This document shows, one piece after another, positions 16,740 through 24,759 of a DNA stretch of 40,865 bases. Origin of the DNA: Clostridium yunnanense (GTDB lineage Bacteria > Bacillota > Clostridia > Clostridiales > Clostridiaceae); NCBI RefSeq assembly GCF_016595795.1, contig NZ_JAENHN010000034.1, forward strand, positions 1 through 40,865. Reading direction: 5' to 3'. The notes under the pieces are model-generated. The model did no database searches, was not told where the DNA came from, and worked only from the letters and a program-made list of their open reading frames with translations. Every line of letters begins with the position of its first letter. The first letter of the stretch is position 1. The translations under genes and the position numbers were made by a program.

Positions 16740-17909
16740 ATGGAAAAGTTGGCCATCTTTGGTGGTAGTAAAGTATTTAATAAAGATTGTGAAATGATTA
16801 ATAAATTTGGAAAGGAAGAAAAAGACGCCTTAGTAAGGGTTGTGGAAAATGGATGTTTGTCAGCCTTTAGAGGAGGTAAGGAAGTAAGAGGATTTGAAAA
16901 AGAGTTTAGAGAATATGTTGGAACTAATTATGCTGTAGCTGCAACGTCAGGGACAGCAGCATTACACACTTCTCTTGCGTCATTAAATCTGCCAATTGGA
17001 AGTGAAGTAGCAGTACCTGCGTTAACATTTGTATCAACAGCATCAGTTGTGCTGCAAGAAAAGTTAAAACCTATATTTATAGATATTGATGAAAATTACT
17101 GTATGGACCCAGAGGACTTGAAAAGAAAGATAACAAATAAAACTAAGGCTGTGATTCCTGTTCATCTATATGGACATCCAGCGAAAATGAATGAAATAAA
17201 CGCTATTGCAAAAGAAAATGAAATGTATGTTATTGAAGATGCATGTCAATCACACGGTGCTGTATATATGGGCAAAAAGACAGGGAATCTAGGGGATATT
17301 GGATGTTTTAGTTTTTTTGAAACAAAAAATATGACCTGTGGAGAAGGTGGCATGATTACCTGTAATGATGAGGAATTAGCTAAACAAATTTGGTTAACTA
17401 AGGAACATGGTTCGCCAAGAAATTCTAATACATGGTATTCATATATTCGATTGGGATACAACTATAATATGACTGAAATGCAAGGTGCAATTGGCCGTAC
17501 TCAGCTAAAAAAATTAGATTTTAATAATGATATTAGAATTCACAACGGTTCACTATATAGAAAATATTTACTGCCATTGGGATTAGAAATTGCTAGCGAT
17601 GCAAAAGATGTCAAGAGTGTATATCATAATATGCCTGTTTTGCTTCCTGAAGAGTATAAAACAAAGAGGGACTTTTTTGTACAAGCATTAAGGGCTGAGG
17701 GAGTGCCTGTGGATATAGCATATCCACAACCATTATACAAAACTAAGTTGTTTACAGAATTGGGATATGGTTATGAAAATCTTCCAAAAGTAGAAGATGT
17801 GACAGCAAGAATGTTCACGTTATTTACTGATAGTAGTATTAATGAAGAAATTATTATCAATAGTACAACAGCAATTGAAAAAGTTTTAGAGTATTTAAAG
17901 AAATCTTAA
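16740..17909 (+). CDS. DegT/DnrJ/EryC1/StrS family PLP aminotransferase
   Basis: A 389-residue fold-type I aminotransferase of the sugar/cyclitol group. It has ATSGTAALH (phosphate-binding loop, about 68-77), VPALTFVSTA, IEDACQSHGA (Asp contacting PLP, about 166-174), FETKNMTCGEGGM with the Schiff-base lysine at K196, and GYNYNMTEMQGA. It likely converts a keto-sugar or ketocyclitol to an amine using Glu or Gln; the Gfo/Idh dehydrogenase at 23264 could supply the ketone, as NtdC does for NtdA in kanosamine synthesis. The start at 16740 follows GATGAGG. Confidence 0.92.
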   Translation: MEKLAIFGGSKVFNKDCEMINKFGKEEKDALVRVVENGCLSAFRGGKEVRGFEKEFREYVGTNYAVAATSGTAALHTSLASLNLPIGSEVAVPALTFVSTASVVLQEKLKPIFIDIDENYCMDPEDLKRKITNKTKAVIPVHLYGHPAKMNEINAIAKENEMYVIEDACQSHGAVYMGKKTGNLGDIGCFSFFETKNMTCGEGGMITCNDEELAKQIWLTKEHGSPRNSNTWYSYIRLGYNYNMTEMQGAIGRTQLKKLDFNNDIRIHNGSLYRKYLLPLGLEIASDAKDVKSVYHNMPVLLPEEYKTKRDFFVQALRAEGVPVDIAYPQPLYKTKLFTELGYGYENLPKVEDVTARMFTLFTDSSINEEIIINSTTAIEKVLEYLKKS

Positions 17910-17927
17910 TTTAAAGGGGTATCAAGT

Positions 17928-18644
17928 ATGGCTAGTTTAATTGTCTCACCTCATTTAGATGATGCAATATTATCACTAGGAGGGTATTTGCAATCAAATA
18001 ACGATGAGAATAATACAATAATTACTTTATTTAATACAGCATGGACAGCTATTGATGAAAATATGGATTATGCTTCAATTACGAGTATAAACTTAAAAGA
18101 AGAACTAACAGTTGTTAAGAAAATAGGGTGTAAGCATATTTTTTTAGGATATGATGAGGCATTATTAAGAGGTTATAAGCAATGGAATGAAGCATATTCC
18201 AGTAGTAATGACCAAAAGGTCTTTAATAATATTGTTAATGAAATAAAAAGTGTTCTAAATAACAATAAATACAGTGAAATATTTTTTCCAATGGCTATAG
18301 GAGAACATGTTGATCACGTTATGGTATATGAGGTAGTAAAACTTTTATTGGATTTCTGCGCTGAAAAAGACATACAAATTTTGTTTTATGAAGATTTACC
18401 ATATGCGTCATATGGAGGAGCTAGCGAGAGAATTCAGAAGGTTGCTAAAGACTTTGACATTATACCGCATTCGTTTGAAATAACAGAATATTTTGAAGAA
18501 AAATGTAATTATTTAAAAATATATAGATCTCAATTAATGCTACAAGATATTGATCGTATAAAAAGATATGTAAAACATATGGATGGTGACAATATTGTAA
18601 ATGAAAGAGTGTGGCGAGTGAATGGATGGCATAAGAGAGGATAG
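17928..18644 (+). CDS. PIG-L family N-acetyl deacetylase
   Basis: A 238-residue zinc-dependent deacetylase. The signature PHLDDAILSLGG gives metal/catalytic residues H9, D11 and D12, and GEHVDH (about 125) gives the third zinc His; DLPYA is also conserved. Relatives remove acetyl from N-acetylglucosaminyl groups on small acceptors (mycothiol, bacillithiol, teicoplanin, 2'-N-acetylparomamine). With a GT4 in the same operon this suggests a GlcNAc-transfer-then-deacetylate step. AAAGGGG is 8 nt before the ATG. It overlaps the next gene by 23 nt. Confidence 0.88.
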   Translation: MASLIVSPHLDDAILSLGGYLQSNNDENNTIITLFNTAWTAIDENMDYASITSINLKEELTVVKKIGCKHIFLGYDEALLRGYKQWNEAYSSSNDQKVFNNIVNEIKSVLNNNKYSEIFFPMAIGEHVDHVMVYEVVKLLLDFCAEKDIQILFYEDLPYASYGGASERIQKVAKDFDIIPHSFEITEYFEEKCNYLKIYRSQLMLQDIDRIKRYVKHMDGDNIVNERVWRVNGWHKRG

Positions 18645-19644
18645 AACTAAAAGACTAAGTTATATTACTGACATGTTCAGGAAGTTTTATGGTGAAAAGG
18701 GATATATAGAGATTAAAAGAAGAAGTTTAGTTTCGAGACATGATTTAAGTATCAGGTTTACTAATTCTACAACCAGTGTAATGAAACCATATTTTACTGA
18801 TGGAAGGAAGTTGGATGAAAAAATAATGCTTATACAGCCGGCATTAGGATTCCAGGGAATAAACTATTGGGAAAGAGAAAAAGGAATCGGATGTTTTTCT
18901 TCATATTTTTTGTCATTTGGGGTTATGTCTGAATTTACAAACTTAGAGGAATTGGTATCAAATTCAATTGAATTTTTTGCTGATGTTTTGCGCATTGATA
19001 TGTGTAATTTTTTTGTCCAATTAAGAGAGGAAGATATCCAATTATGTAATATTTTTAAACAAAAAGATGTAAATGTATGTAAAGACCTGTTTCAAGATAA
19101 ATATTATCTGCACCAATTTGGAATTGATGGAGTTATTGGGAAAACTGCATGTTATACCATATTCAATAACGACGAGTATAGGTATATAGGAAGCATTATT
19201 ATAATTGAGCAACAAGGTGTTCCAATTGCTATTGAGCATTCTTTTGACTCAACATTATTTTTAGCAGCACTTAAAAAAAATGGACATCCAGTTTTGGAGA
19301 TGTCAGGAGCTAAAGAATGCTATGAAGAGATGTTAAAAACGATGCCATATGAAGAAAGGTTGGTATTAGTAGATTTTCTTAATGTTTACGTAGTACTGAA
19401 AATGGAGGGGTTAAATCCTTCTTCTAGAGGAAGAGGAGGAAATTTAAGAAAAGTTATTAAGCTTATTTCAGAAATTGTCTTTGAGAACAGGCTTGATGAA
19501 AAACTATTACGAAATGCTGTTTCACTTATTTATGATGAAGAAGATGAGTCTAGAAAGAGTTTAACAGAGAGAGCTATAGATTGTTGTAATAAGGAAGAAG
19601 TTGTTGAGTGTTTAATTAATGAAATAGAGAGGTTGAGAGCATGA
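18622..19644 (+). CDS. Alanyl-tRNA synthetase-like protein, stand-alone core
   Basis: A 340-residue homologue of the AlaRS catalytic and adjacent helical domains, without the editing and C-terminal domains (AlaRS is about 880 residues). My alignment by eye: FTNSTTSVMKPYF (46-58) with LFTNAGMNQFKDYF; the CFSSYFLSFGVMSEFTN region with HHTFFEMLGNFSFGDYF; HQFGIDGVIG with WQMGDTGPCG; GLNPSSRGRGGNLRKVIK (263-280) with GVLPSNEGRGYVLRRIIR. The motif-3 Arg (GLERI) seems replaced by TLFL, and the motif-2 Arg is not obvious. It may adenylate or transfer an amino acid, or be non-catalytic. The start is uncertain. Confidence 0.75.
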   Translation: MDGIREDRTKRLSYITDMFRKFYGEKGYIEIKRRSLVSRHDLSIRFTNSTTSVMKPYFTDGRKLDEKIMLIQPALGFQGINYWEREKGIGCFSSYFLSFGVMSEFTNLEELVSNSIEFFADVLRIDMCNFFVQLREEDIQLCNIFKQKDVNVCKDLFQDKYYLHQFGIDGVIGKTACYTIFNNDEYRYIGSIIIIEQQGVPIAIEHSFDSTLFLAALKKNGHPVLEMSGAKECYEEMLKTMPYEERLVLVDFLNVYVVLKMEGLNPSSRGRGGNLRKVIKLISEIVFENRLDEKLLRNAVSLIYDEEDESRKSLTERAIDCCNKEEVVECLINEIERLRA

Positions 19645-21029
19645 ATAATAAAGTAACAATGATAATGGTGATGACTGTTGATGGTATAGTTGTTAAAAAT
19701 AATGAGGATGTTTCAGAGTGGACTTCGTTAGAAGATCAGACCCATTTGAGAACATCTCTAGAGAAGTTTGATGCTGTGATTACAGGTAGAAAATCATTTT
19801 TTGGAAGAGTAGTGGACAAGCCTTATTTTGTTCTTACAAACGATAAAAAATATTTAGAGGATGAAAGAATCGAAAATGAAGAAGTAGTGCATTTAAGTGG
19901 AGAAGCTGGTGATGTTACAAATAAGATATTCGAAATGGGGTATCATAAAATTGCCTTAATTGGTGGACCAAAGACTAATTATGAGTTTTTAAAAAATAAT
20001 CTAGTTGATGATATTTATATAACTGTAGAACCAAAAATGTTTGGAAGAGGAAAGCATTTGAACATTCAGGAGGAATTAGGTTGTAGTCTATTTCTGTTAG
20101 ATTCTAAACGTATGAATTCACAAGGCACTATGTTACTACACTATAAAGTTAATAACAATGATTGTGAAGAAAGTGTTGAAGATCTATGTGCACCAAAAAA
20201 AGTGCCTGATATGAACGATAAAGAGCTAATGTTGATTAATAGAGACTTTTGGAATGAAAGGGCTCCATTACATGAGAAATCTAATTACTATAACATTGAT
20301 GAACTAAAGTATGGAAAACTTTCACTTGTTGATTATGAAATTGAAGAATTAGGTGATATAAAAGGTAAAAACTTAATTCATCTACAGTGTCATATTGGTA
20401 CAGATACTATTTCTCTTGCCAAGTTAGGAGCAAATGTAACAGGACTTGACTATTCAGAATCTTCAATAAAGATAGCGAGAGAGTTAAATGATAAATGTGG
20501 TGAAACATGCGAATTTGTTTGTTCTGACGTTTATGAAGTAAGGAAAGCAGTTGGAGAAAAGAAATTTGATATTGCTTATGTGAACTTTGGAGCAATTACA
20601 CTACTTCCAGATTTAAATAAGTGGGCTAAGGTTATTTATGAAATACTGGACGATGATGGGTATTTATATTTAAATGAATTACATCCTGTATCATCAGTTT
20701 TATCTGTAGAAGAACCTTTATTTGTGGCAGACTATTTCAGCAAGGAGCCACGTATGTTTGAGGAGTCTGGAAGCTACGCAGATGGTGTTACTGATAGATT
20801 TAACGTTGAAACTAAAAATAATAAAATTATTGTTTGGGATAGAACTTTGGGAGAAATAATTTCTATAATAGCTGCACAAGGATTTAGAATTGAATTTGTT
20901 CATGAATATTCAGGTTATGTTGATCAAAGATTTAATTACTTAGAAAAATCAAGTAATGGGTTGTGGTATCCGACAAATGGATTTCCTAATACACCTGCAA
21001 CATTCTCTTTAAAAGCAACAAAAAGATGA
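19641..21029 (+). CDS. DHFR/RibD-C-like reductase fused to SAM methyltransferase
   Basis: A 462-residue two-domain protein. Residues 1-168 have the dihydrofolate-reductase fold of the RibD C-terminal family (MVMTVDGIVVKN, FDAVITGRKSFFG, HKIALIGGPKTNYEFLKNNLVDDIYITVEP), which binds NAD(P)H. Residues about 195-460 are a class I SAM-dependent methyltransferase (LIHLQCHIGTDTISLAKLGA 245-264, GLDYSE, IAYVNFGAITLLPDL). A ~30-residue charged linker joins them. With FolE2 in the operon, a reduced pteridine or pyrimidine substrate is plausible; this is inference. It starts in a 4-nt ATGA overlap with the AlaRS-like gene. Confidence 0.88.
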   Translation: MNNKVTMIMVMTVDGIVVKNNEDVSEWTSLEDQTHLRTSLEKFDAVITGRKSFFGRVVDKPYFVLTNDKKYLEDERIENEEVVHLSGEAGDVTNKIFEMGYHKIALIGGPKTNYEFLKNNLVDDIYITVEPKMFGRGKHLNIQEELGCSLFLLDSKRMNSQGTMLLHYKVNNNDCEESVEDLCAPKKVPDMNDKELMLINRDFWNERAPLHEKSNYYNIDELKYGKLSLVDYEIEELGDIKGKNLIHLQCHIGTDTISLAKLGANVTGLDYSESSIKIARELNDKCGETCEFVCSDVYEVRKAVGEKKFDIAYVNFGAITLLPDLNKWAKVIYEILDDDGYLYLNELHPVSSVLSVEEPLFVADYFSKEPRMFEESGSYADGVTDRFNVETKNNKIIVWDRTLGEIISIIAAQGFRIEFVHEYSGYVDQRFNYLEKSSNGLWYPTNGFPNTPATFSLKATKR

Positions 21030-21091
21030 GTATAGAGCAACATTGAATTTGCAATGAAAATCACACGTATATATGAAGTTTGGAGGATAAA

Positions 21092-22228
21092 ATGAGTATT
21101 TGCAAAGTTGCATTATTCTGTGACTTTTTTAGCTCCTTAGGGGGGACTGAGTATTACAATTATGTATTGGTGCAGTCGTTAATAAGGATAGGGATAGATG
21201 TAAAAGTATTTATAGGTGAGAGACCAAGAATAGATTACTGGATAAAAAAACTTGATGAGCATAATATAGAGTATTATTATCCAGATGAGTTCACAGAAGA
21301 CTTAAGAGCTAGGACAATTGAAAAGAAATTTGTTATAGAAGTTCGAAGGATATTGAAGTCATGGAACCCAGACATTATTCATACTAATCCACCTGGCAAG
21401 ATGATTGTATCATGGTTAGAATTATGTGGAGAAAAGAGTATTCCTATAGTAGCAACTGAGTGGACTATGCCATCTAAAAATACTGCCCATTGGTATCCAG
21501 AAGAATTGCATAAATTTATAAATAAAATTGATGTAATGATTGCAACATGCAATAGGTTGGTAGATGGAATTAAAAATTATCATGGATATAGTGGGAGAAT
21601 AGAAGTTGTTCCGCATTTAATTCTTAAGCAAGATGATGTAAAAGAGGAATTTTCCAATGATACATTATATTCTGTTGGTTGTGTAAGCAGGCTTTCGCCC
21701 GAGAAAGGTTTAGATTATTTGCTTGGAGCATGGGAGAAGGTTGTGAAACTTTATCCTAATGCTACATTGCATATTTATGGACATGGTGAAGAAGAAGGAC
21801 ACTTAAAGGGTATGGTAGAGGCATTAGGCCTTAAAGAAAATGTTTCTTTTGAAGGAATTTATGAGCCTATTATAGGAATTGAAAAGATTGCATATAAGCA
21901 TCAAATATATGTGCAACCATCTCTTTTTGAGAGCATACCAACGTCTGTTATAGAACTCATGGGTCGTGGACGTATTATAGTTGCATCCGATGTAGGTGGA
22001 ATATCAGAGCTAATTAGCAACGATGGGAAAAATGGTGTTCTTGTTCCAAGAGCATCTACAGATAGTATTTTCGAAAGTATAATTAAATTATTTCAAGATG
22101 AGGAGTTAAGATTAGAAATAAAAGAGAAAGCTTCGAGACTATTTTATGAAAGATATAATATTGAGTTTACTATTGAAAAGATTGTAAGTATTTATAGATC
22201 TCTTATGAGAAGAAAGGATTTACTATGA
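21092..22228 (+). CDS. Family 4 glycosyltransferase
   Basis: A 378-residue GT-B retaining glycosyltransferase: GGTEYYNYVLVQSL (acceptor-side loop), VGCVSRLSPEKGLDYLLGAW (nucleotide-binding start of domain 2), LHIYGHGEEE, and the E-x7-E motif in PSLFESIPTSVIELMGRG. GT4 members paired with PIG-L deacetylases transfer GlcNAc in bacillithiol, mycothiol and aminoglycoside pathways. The start at 21092 follows GGAGG by 5 nt; it ends in a 4-nt overlap with folE2. Confidence 0.9.
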   Translation: MSICKVALFCDFFSSLGGTEYYNYVLVQSLIRIGIDVKVFIGERPRIDYWIKKLDEHNIEYYYPDEFTEDLRARTIEKKFVIEVRRILKSWNPDIIHTNPPGKMIVSWLELCGEKSIPIVATEWTMPSKNTAHWYPEELHKFINKIDVMIATCNRLVDGIKNYHGYSGRIEVVPHLILKQDDVKEEFSNDTLYSVGCVSRLSPEKGLDYLLGAWEKVVKLYPNATLHIYGHGEEEGHLKGMVEALGLKENVSFEGIYEPIIGIEKIAYKHQIYVQPSLFESIPTSVIELMGRGRIIVASDVGGISELISNDGKNGVLVPRASTDSIFESIIKLFQDEELRLEIKEKASRLFYERYNIEFTIEKIVSIYRSLMRRKDLL

Positions 22229-23172
22229 GAAATTTACCAGATATACAAAAAAGTACTGATGGTTTTCCCCATTTATTTATTGAAAAGGTAGGAGTAGAAA
22301 ATATAAAGATACAAATTCCAATAAGAATGAAGAGTAATGACATACAGTTTGTGATGGCTAATATTAAATCTTATTGCTCACTTGTAGGAGATATTAAGGG
22401 AATAAATATGTCGCGTATTGGACAAACTGTATACAATGTCATAGAAGATAAAGATGAAAAAGAAGGATTTTCATGCATGGAAGAGTTTGCGTATGAATTA
22501 TTAAAGGCGCACGATTCCGAAAGTGTTGAGATTATTGCTGAGTTTGATTATATATTAAAACAGAGTACACCTATAACCAAATTATATTCACCAAGAACTG
22601 TAAATGTCCAAATGGTAAGTAAGCACATTGATGGTGAAATACGTAATTATTTAACAATTAAGGCTATCGAGATGAGCCTTTGCCCATGTTCCAAGGAAAT
22701 GAGTTTATTAAAGAACAATTTATCTGAAAAAGAACTAGAGGAATTGAGTAGATTGTCTTATGAAGTGAGAGAAAAAGTGTTATTGGCTGGATATGGTGCA
22801 CACAATCAAAAATCAGAAATTACAGCTACTGTGGAAATCTCACCTGGAGAACATTTTTATATTGAAGATTTAGCGTCTATCATTGCATCTTGTGCATCAG
22901 CACCAACCTTCTCTATTCTTAAAAGGCCAGATGAAAAATGGGTAACAGAAGTTGCTTACCTTGGAGGTTATTGGGATGATGGTAACTTTATAGAGACTGG
23001 CGGAGGTCCTAAGTTTGTAGAAGATATAGTTAGAGCACTTGGGGAAACTCTGAATTCTATTTTGGATGATAAGATAACGGATTATTTGTTGAACATTAGG
23101 AATTATGAGTCAATTCATAGTGACAACATTGTAGCAGCGTCAATTATGTCTGCAGGTAGAAGCTTGAAGTAA
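22225..23172 (+). CDS. folE2: GTP cyclohydrolase IB (FolE2/MptA family)
   Basis: A 315-residue enzyme of the type IB GTP cyclohydrolase family, which opens GTP and makes 7,8-dihydroneopterin triphosphate (the archaeal MptA makes the 2',3'-cyclic phosphate). Family blocks are KGINMSR (58-64), CPCS with the metal/catalytic Cys (153-156), YGAHNQKS (His 193), FYIEDL and LKRPDEKWVTE. Between VAY (245) and PKFVED (262) there is an insertion of about 13 residues not in the usual AY-x2-P-x-FVED block, and GIN replaces GIH. Translationally coupled to the GT4. Its place here points to a GTP-derived scaffold rather than folate. Confidence 0.88.
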   Translation: MRNLPDIQKSTDGFPHLFIEKVGVENIKIQIPIRMKSNDIQFVMANIKSYCSLVGDIKGINMSRIGQTVYNVIEDKDEKEGFSCMEEFAYELLKAHDSESVEIIAEFDYILKQSTPITKLYSPRTVNVQMVSKHIDGEIRNYLTIKAIEMSLCPCSKEMSLLKNNLSEKELEELSRLSYEVREKVLLAGYGAHNQKSEITATVEISPGEHFYIEDLASIIASCASAPTFSILKRPDEKWVTEVAYLGGYWDDGNFIETGGGPKFVEDIVRALGETLNSILDDKITDYLLNIRNYESIHSDNIVAASIMSAGRSLK

Positions 23173-23263
23173 CTGGCCTAGTTATAATGGTATTAACATG
23201 CTAGTGATGTTAGTAAAGGCTGGTAGTGATTATGGAGAAAAATTATTTTTAGGTGGGGATTAT

Positions 23264-24196
23264 ATGTACAAGGTGGCGATTATAGGAGCGGGCAATATAG
23301 CTGGAATTCATGCAGAATCTTATAAGTATATTAGTAATACAGAATTAGTTGCAGTTGTTGACATAGATTTAGAGAAAGCTGAAAAAATGGCATTTGAGTA
23401 TGACTTACATGCATATGAATCATTTGATAAAATGGTGAACTCTGAGAAGGTAGATATAATTGATATTTGTCTTCCATCGTATTTACACAAAGAATATGTT
23501 ATTAAAGCATTAAAGCATGAATTCAATGTAATATGTGAAAAGCCAATTGCATTAAATAGTATGGATGCAGTTGAAATATTGAATGAAAAGAAAAAAAGTA
23601 AGTGTAAGTTTATGGTTGCACATTGTTTGAGATTTGCAAATGAGTATAATTTTTTGAAAAAATGCTTAGAGAATAACACTTATGGTAAGCTAAATCATAT
23701 AAAAATGTTTAGACATGTTTCAATGCCGAAAGAAATGGAGAAAAGTTGGATTTTTGATGTAAATAAGTCAGGTGGAATAGTGATGGATTTGCATATACAT
23801 GATGTTGATATGCTAAATTTTTTATTGGGTGAGCCAGTAGATTACAACAGATATGTAAGTGAACGATTTGTTGATAGTATTTATGAATATGATGATGTAA
23901 TAGCTACAGCTGAAGCCAGTTGGAGGCCTCAAGAAAAATTTGGCTTCAAAGCAGGTTATGATGCTGTTTTTGAAGGAGCAAGTATAAGTTGTACAAATGG
24001 AGAAATAGAGATTATTACTGATAAGAATTGTCATATAGAGAAAATTGATGATTTATATGGAGAAACTGTAGAGGAATATATAAAAATGTATTGTGATGAA
24101 ATTAAGTATTTTATTGAGTGTATTGAAAATGATAAAGAAACCAGTGTATGTACTGCGGAGGATAGCTATATTTCTCTTCAAATGGTTTTAAATTAA
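23264..24196 (+). CDS. Gfo/Idh/MocA family NAD(P)-dependent oxidoreductase
   Basis: A 310-residue dehydrogenase: the Rossmann motif GAGNIAGIHAES (8-19), VVDID, the conserved CEKPIALN (Lys of the catalytic set) and GGIVMDLHIHDVDMLNFLLGEP with the catalytic His/Asp region. It acts on sugars, sugar phosphates or inositols. With the DegT aminotransferase it could form an oxidation/transamination pair for an amino sugar, as with NtdC and NtdA. The ATG at 23264 follows AGGTGGGG; the longer frame from 23198 lacks a ribosome site. Confidence 0.9.
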   Translation: MYKVAIIGAGNIAGIHAESYKYISNTELVAVVDIDLEKAEKMAFEYDLHAYESFDKMVNSEKVDIIDICLPSYLHKEYVIKALKHEFNVICEKPIALNSMDAVEILNEKKKSKCKFMVAHCLRFANEYNFLKKCLENNTYGKLNHIKMFRHVSMPKEMEKSWIFDVNKSGGIVMDLHIHDVDMLNFLLGEPVDYNRYVSERFVDSIYEYDDVIATAEASWRPQEKFGFKAGYDAVFEGASISCTNGEIEIITDKNCHIEKIDDLYGETVEEYIKMYCDEIKYFIECIENDKETSVCTAEDSYISLQMVLN

Positions 24197-24203
24197 TATT
24201 TTA

Positions 24204-24698
24204 ATGGAAAGTGAAAAAACGATGCGTAGAGTTAATTTAATTTTAAATCATCCTTTATTCAAGGAAAATATTTCTCTATGTGAGGAATATGAAAGGGATA
24301 GGGAATTTTGCAAGCATGATATTCAACATTCCTTGGACGTAGCTCGTATAATGTATGTTAAAACTATGGAGAAAAAAATATCTATAGATAAAGAGTTAAT
24401 TTATGCCACTGCTTTACTGCATGATATTGGACGAGCGAAGCAATATAAGTTTTCTATTCCCCATGAAATTGGGGGGAAACAACTTGCAGCTTGTATTATG
24501 AAAGAGGTTGGTTTTAATGTTGATGAAATTGAATTTGTTAGTGAGATAATTTCTAACCATAGAGGCAACCAACATCAGGAAGTAGATGATTTAGAAAGTT
24601 GTTTTTATCAAGCTGATTTTATGGCAAGAAGTTGCTATATATGTAACGCAAGAGAAAAATGTAAGTGGATAACTAAAAATGATGTTTTAGTGTATTAA
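24204..24698 (+). CDS. HD-domain phosphohydrolase
   Basis: A 164-residue HD-superfamily metal phosphohydrolase: CKHDIQHSLDVARI (36-49) supplies the first His, LLHDIGR (71-77) the HD pair, and ISNHRG a further His. A Cys-containing tail (CYICNAREKC) follows. Relatives of this size are common in clostridia. Beside a FolE2 it recalls archaeal MptB, an HD phosphodiesterase that opens dihydroneopterin cyclic phosphate after MptA. Neither candidate start (24204, or ATG 24222 giving MRRVNLILNHP) has a strong ribosome site; 24222 fits homologues better. It is 7 nt after the oxidoreductase. Confidence 0.82.
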   Translation: MESEKTMRRVNLILNHPLFKENISLCEEYERDREFCKHDIQHSLDVARIMYVKTMEKKISIDKELIYATALLHDIGRAKQYKFSIPHEIGGKQLAACIMKEVGFNVDEIEFVSEIISNHRGNQHQEVDDLESCFYQADFMARSCYICNAREKCKWITKNDVLVY

Positions 24699-24714
24699 AC
24701 TTGACTTAAATCTA

Positions 24715-24756
24715 AGAAAGGAATATATGATGTGTTTATGACATCATTACTTTTTT
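24715..24756 (+). promoter_or_regulatory. Mini-ORF and terminator-like hairpin before the last glycosyltransferase
   Basis: AAAGGAATAT precedes a 4-codon ORF (Met-Met-Cys-Leu-stop). This lies in a perfect hairpin ATGATGT / ACATCAT (24727-24747) followed by a six-T run (24751-24756). The glycosyltransferase ATG comes only 3 nt after the T-run and has no ribosome site of its own. It may attenuate the last gene. Confidence 0.45.
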
Positions 24757-24759
24757 AAA

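Noticed and set aside
23320-23679. 119-codon minus-strand frame inside the Gfo/Idh gene
   Set aside because: Antisense to a gene with clear Rossmann and EKP motifs; an AT-rich shadow without a ribosome site.
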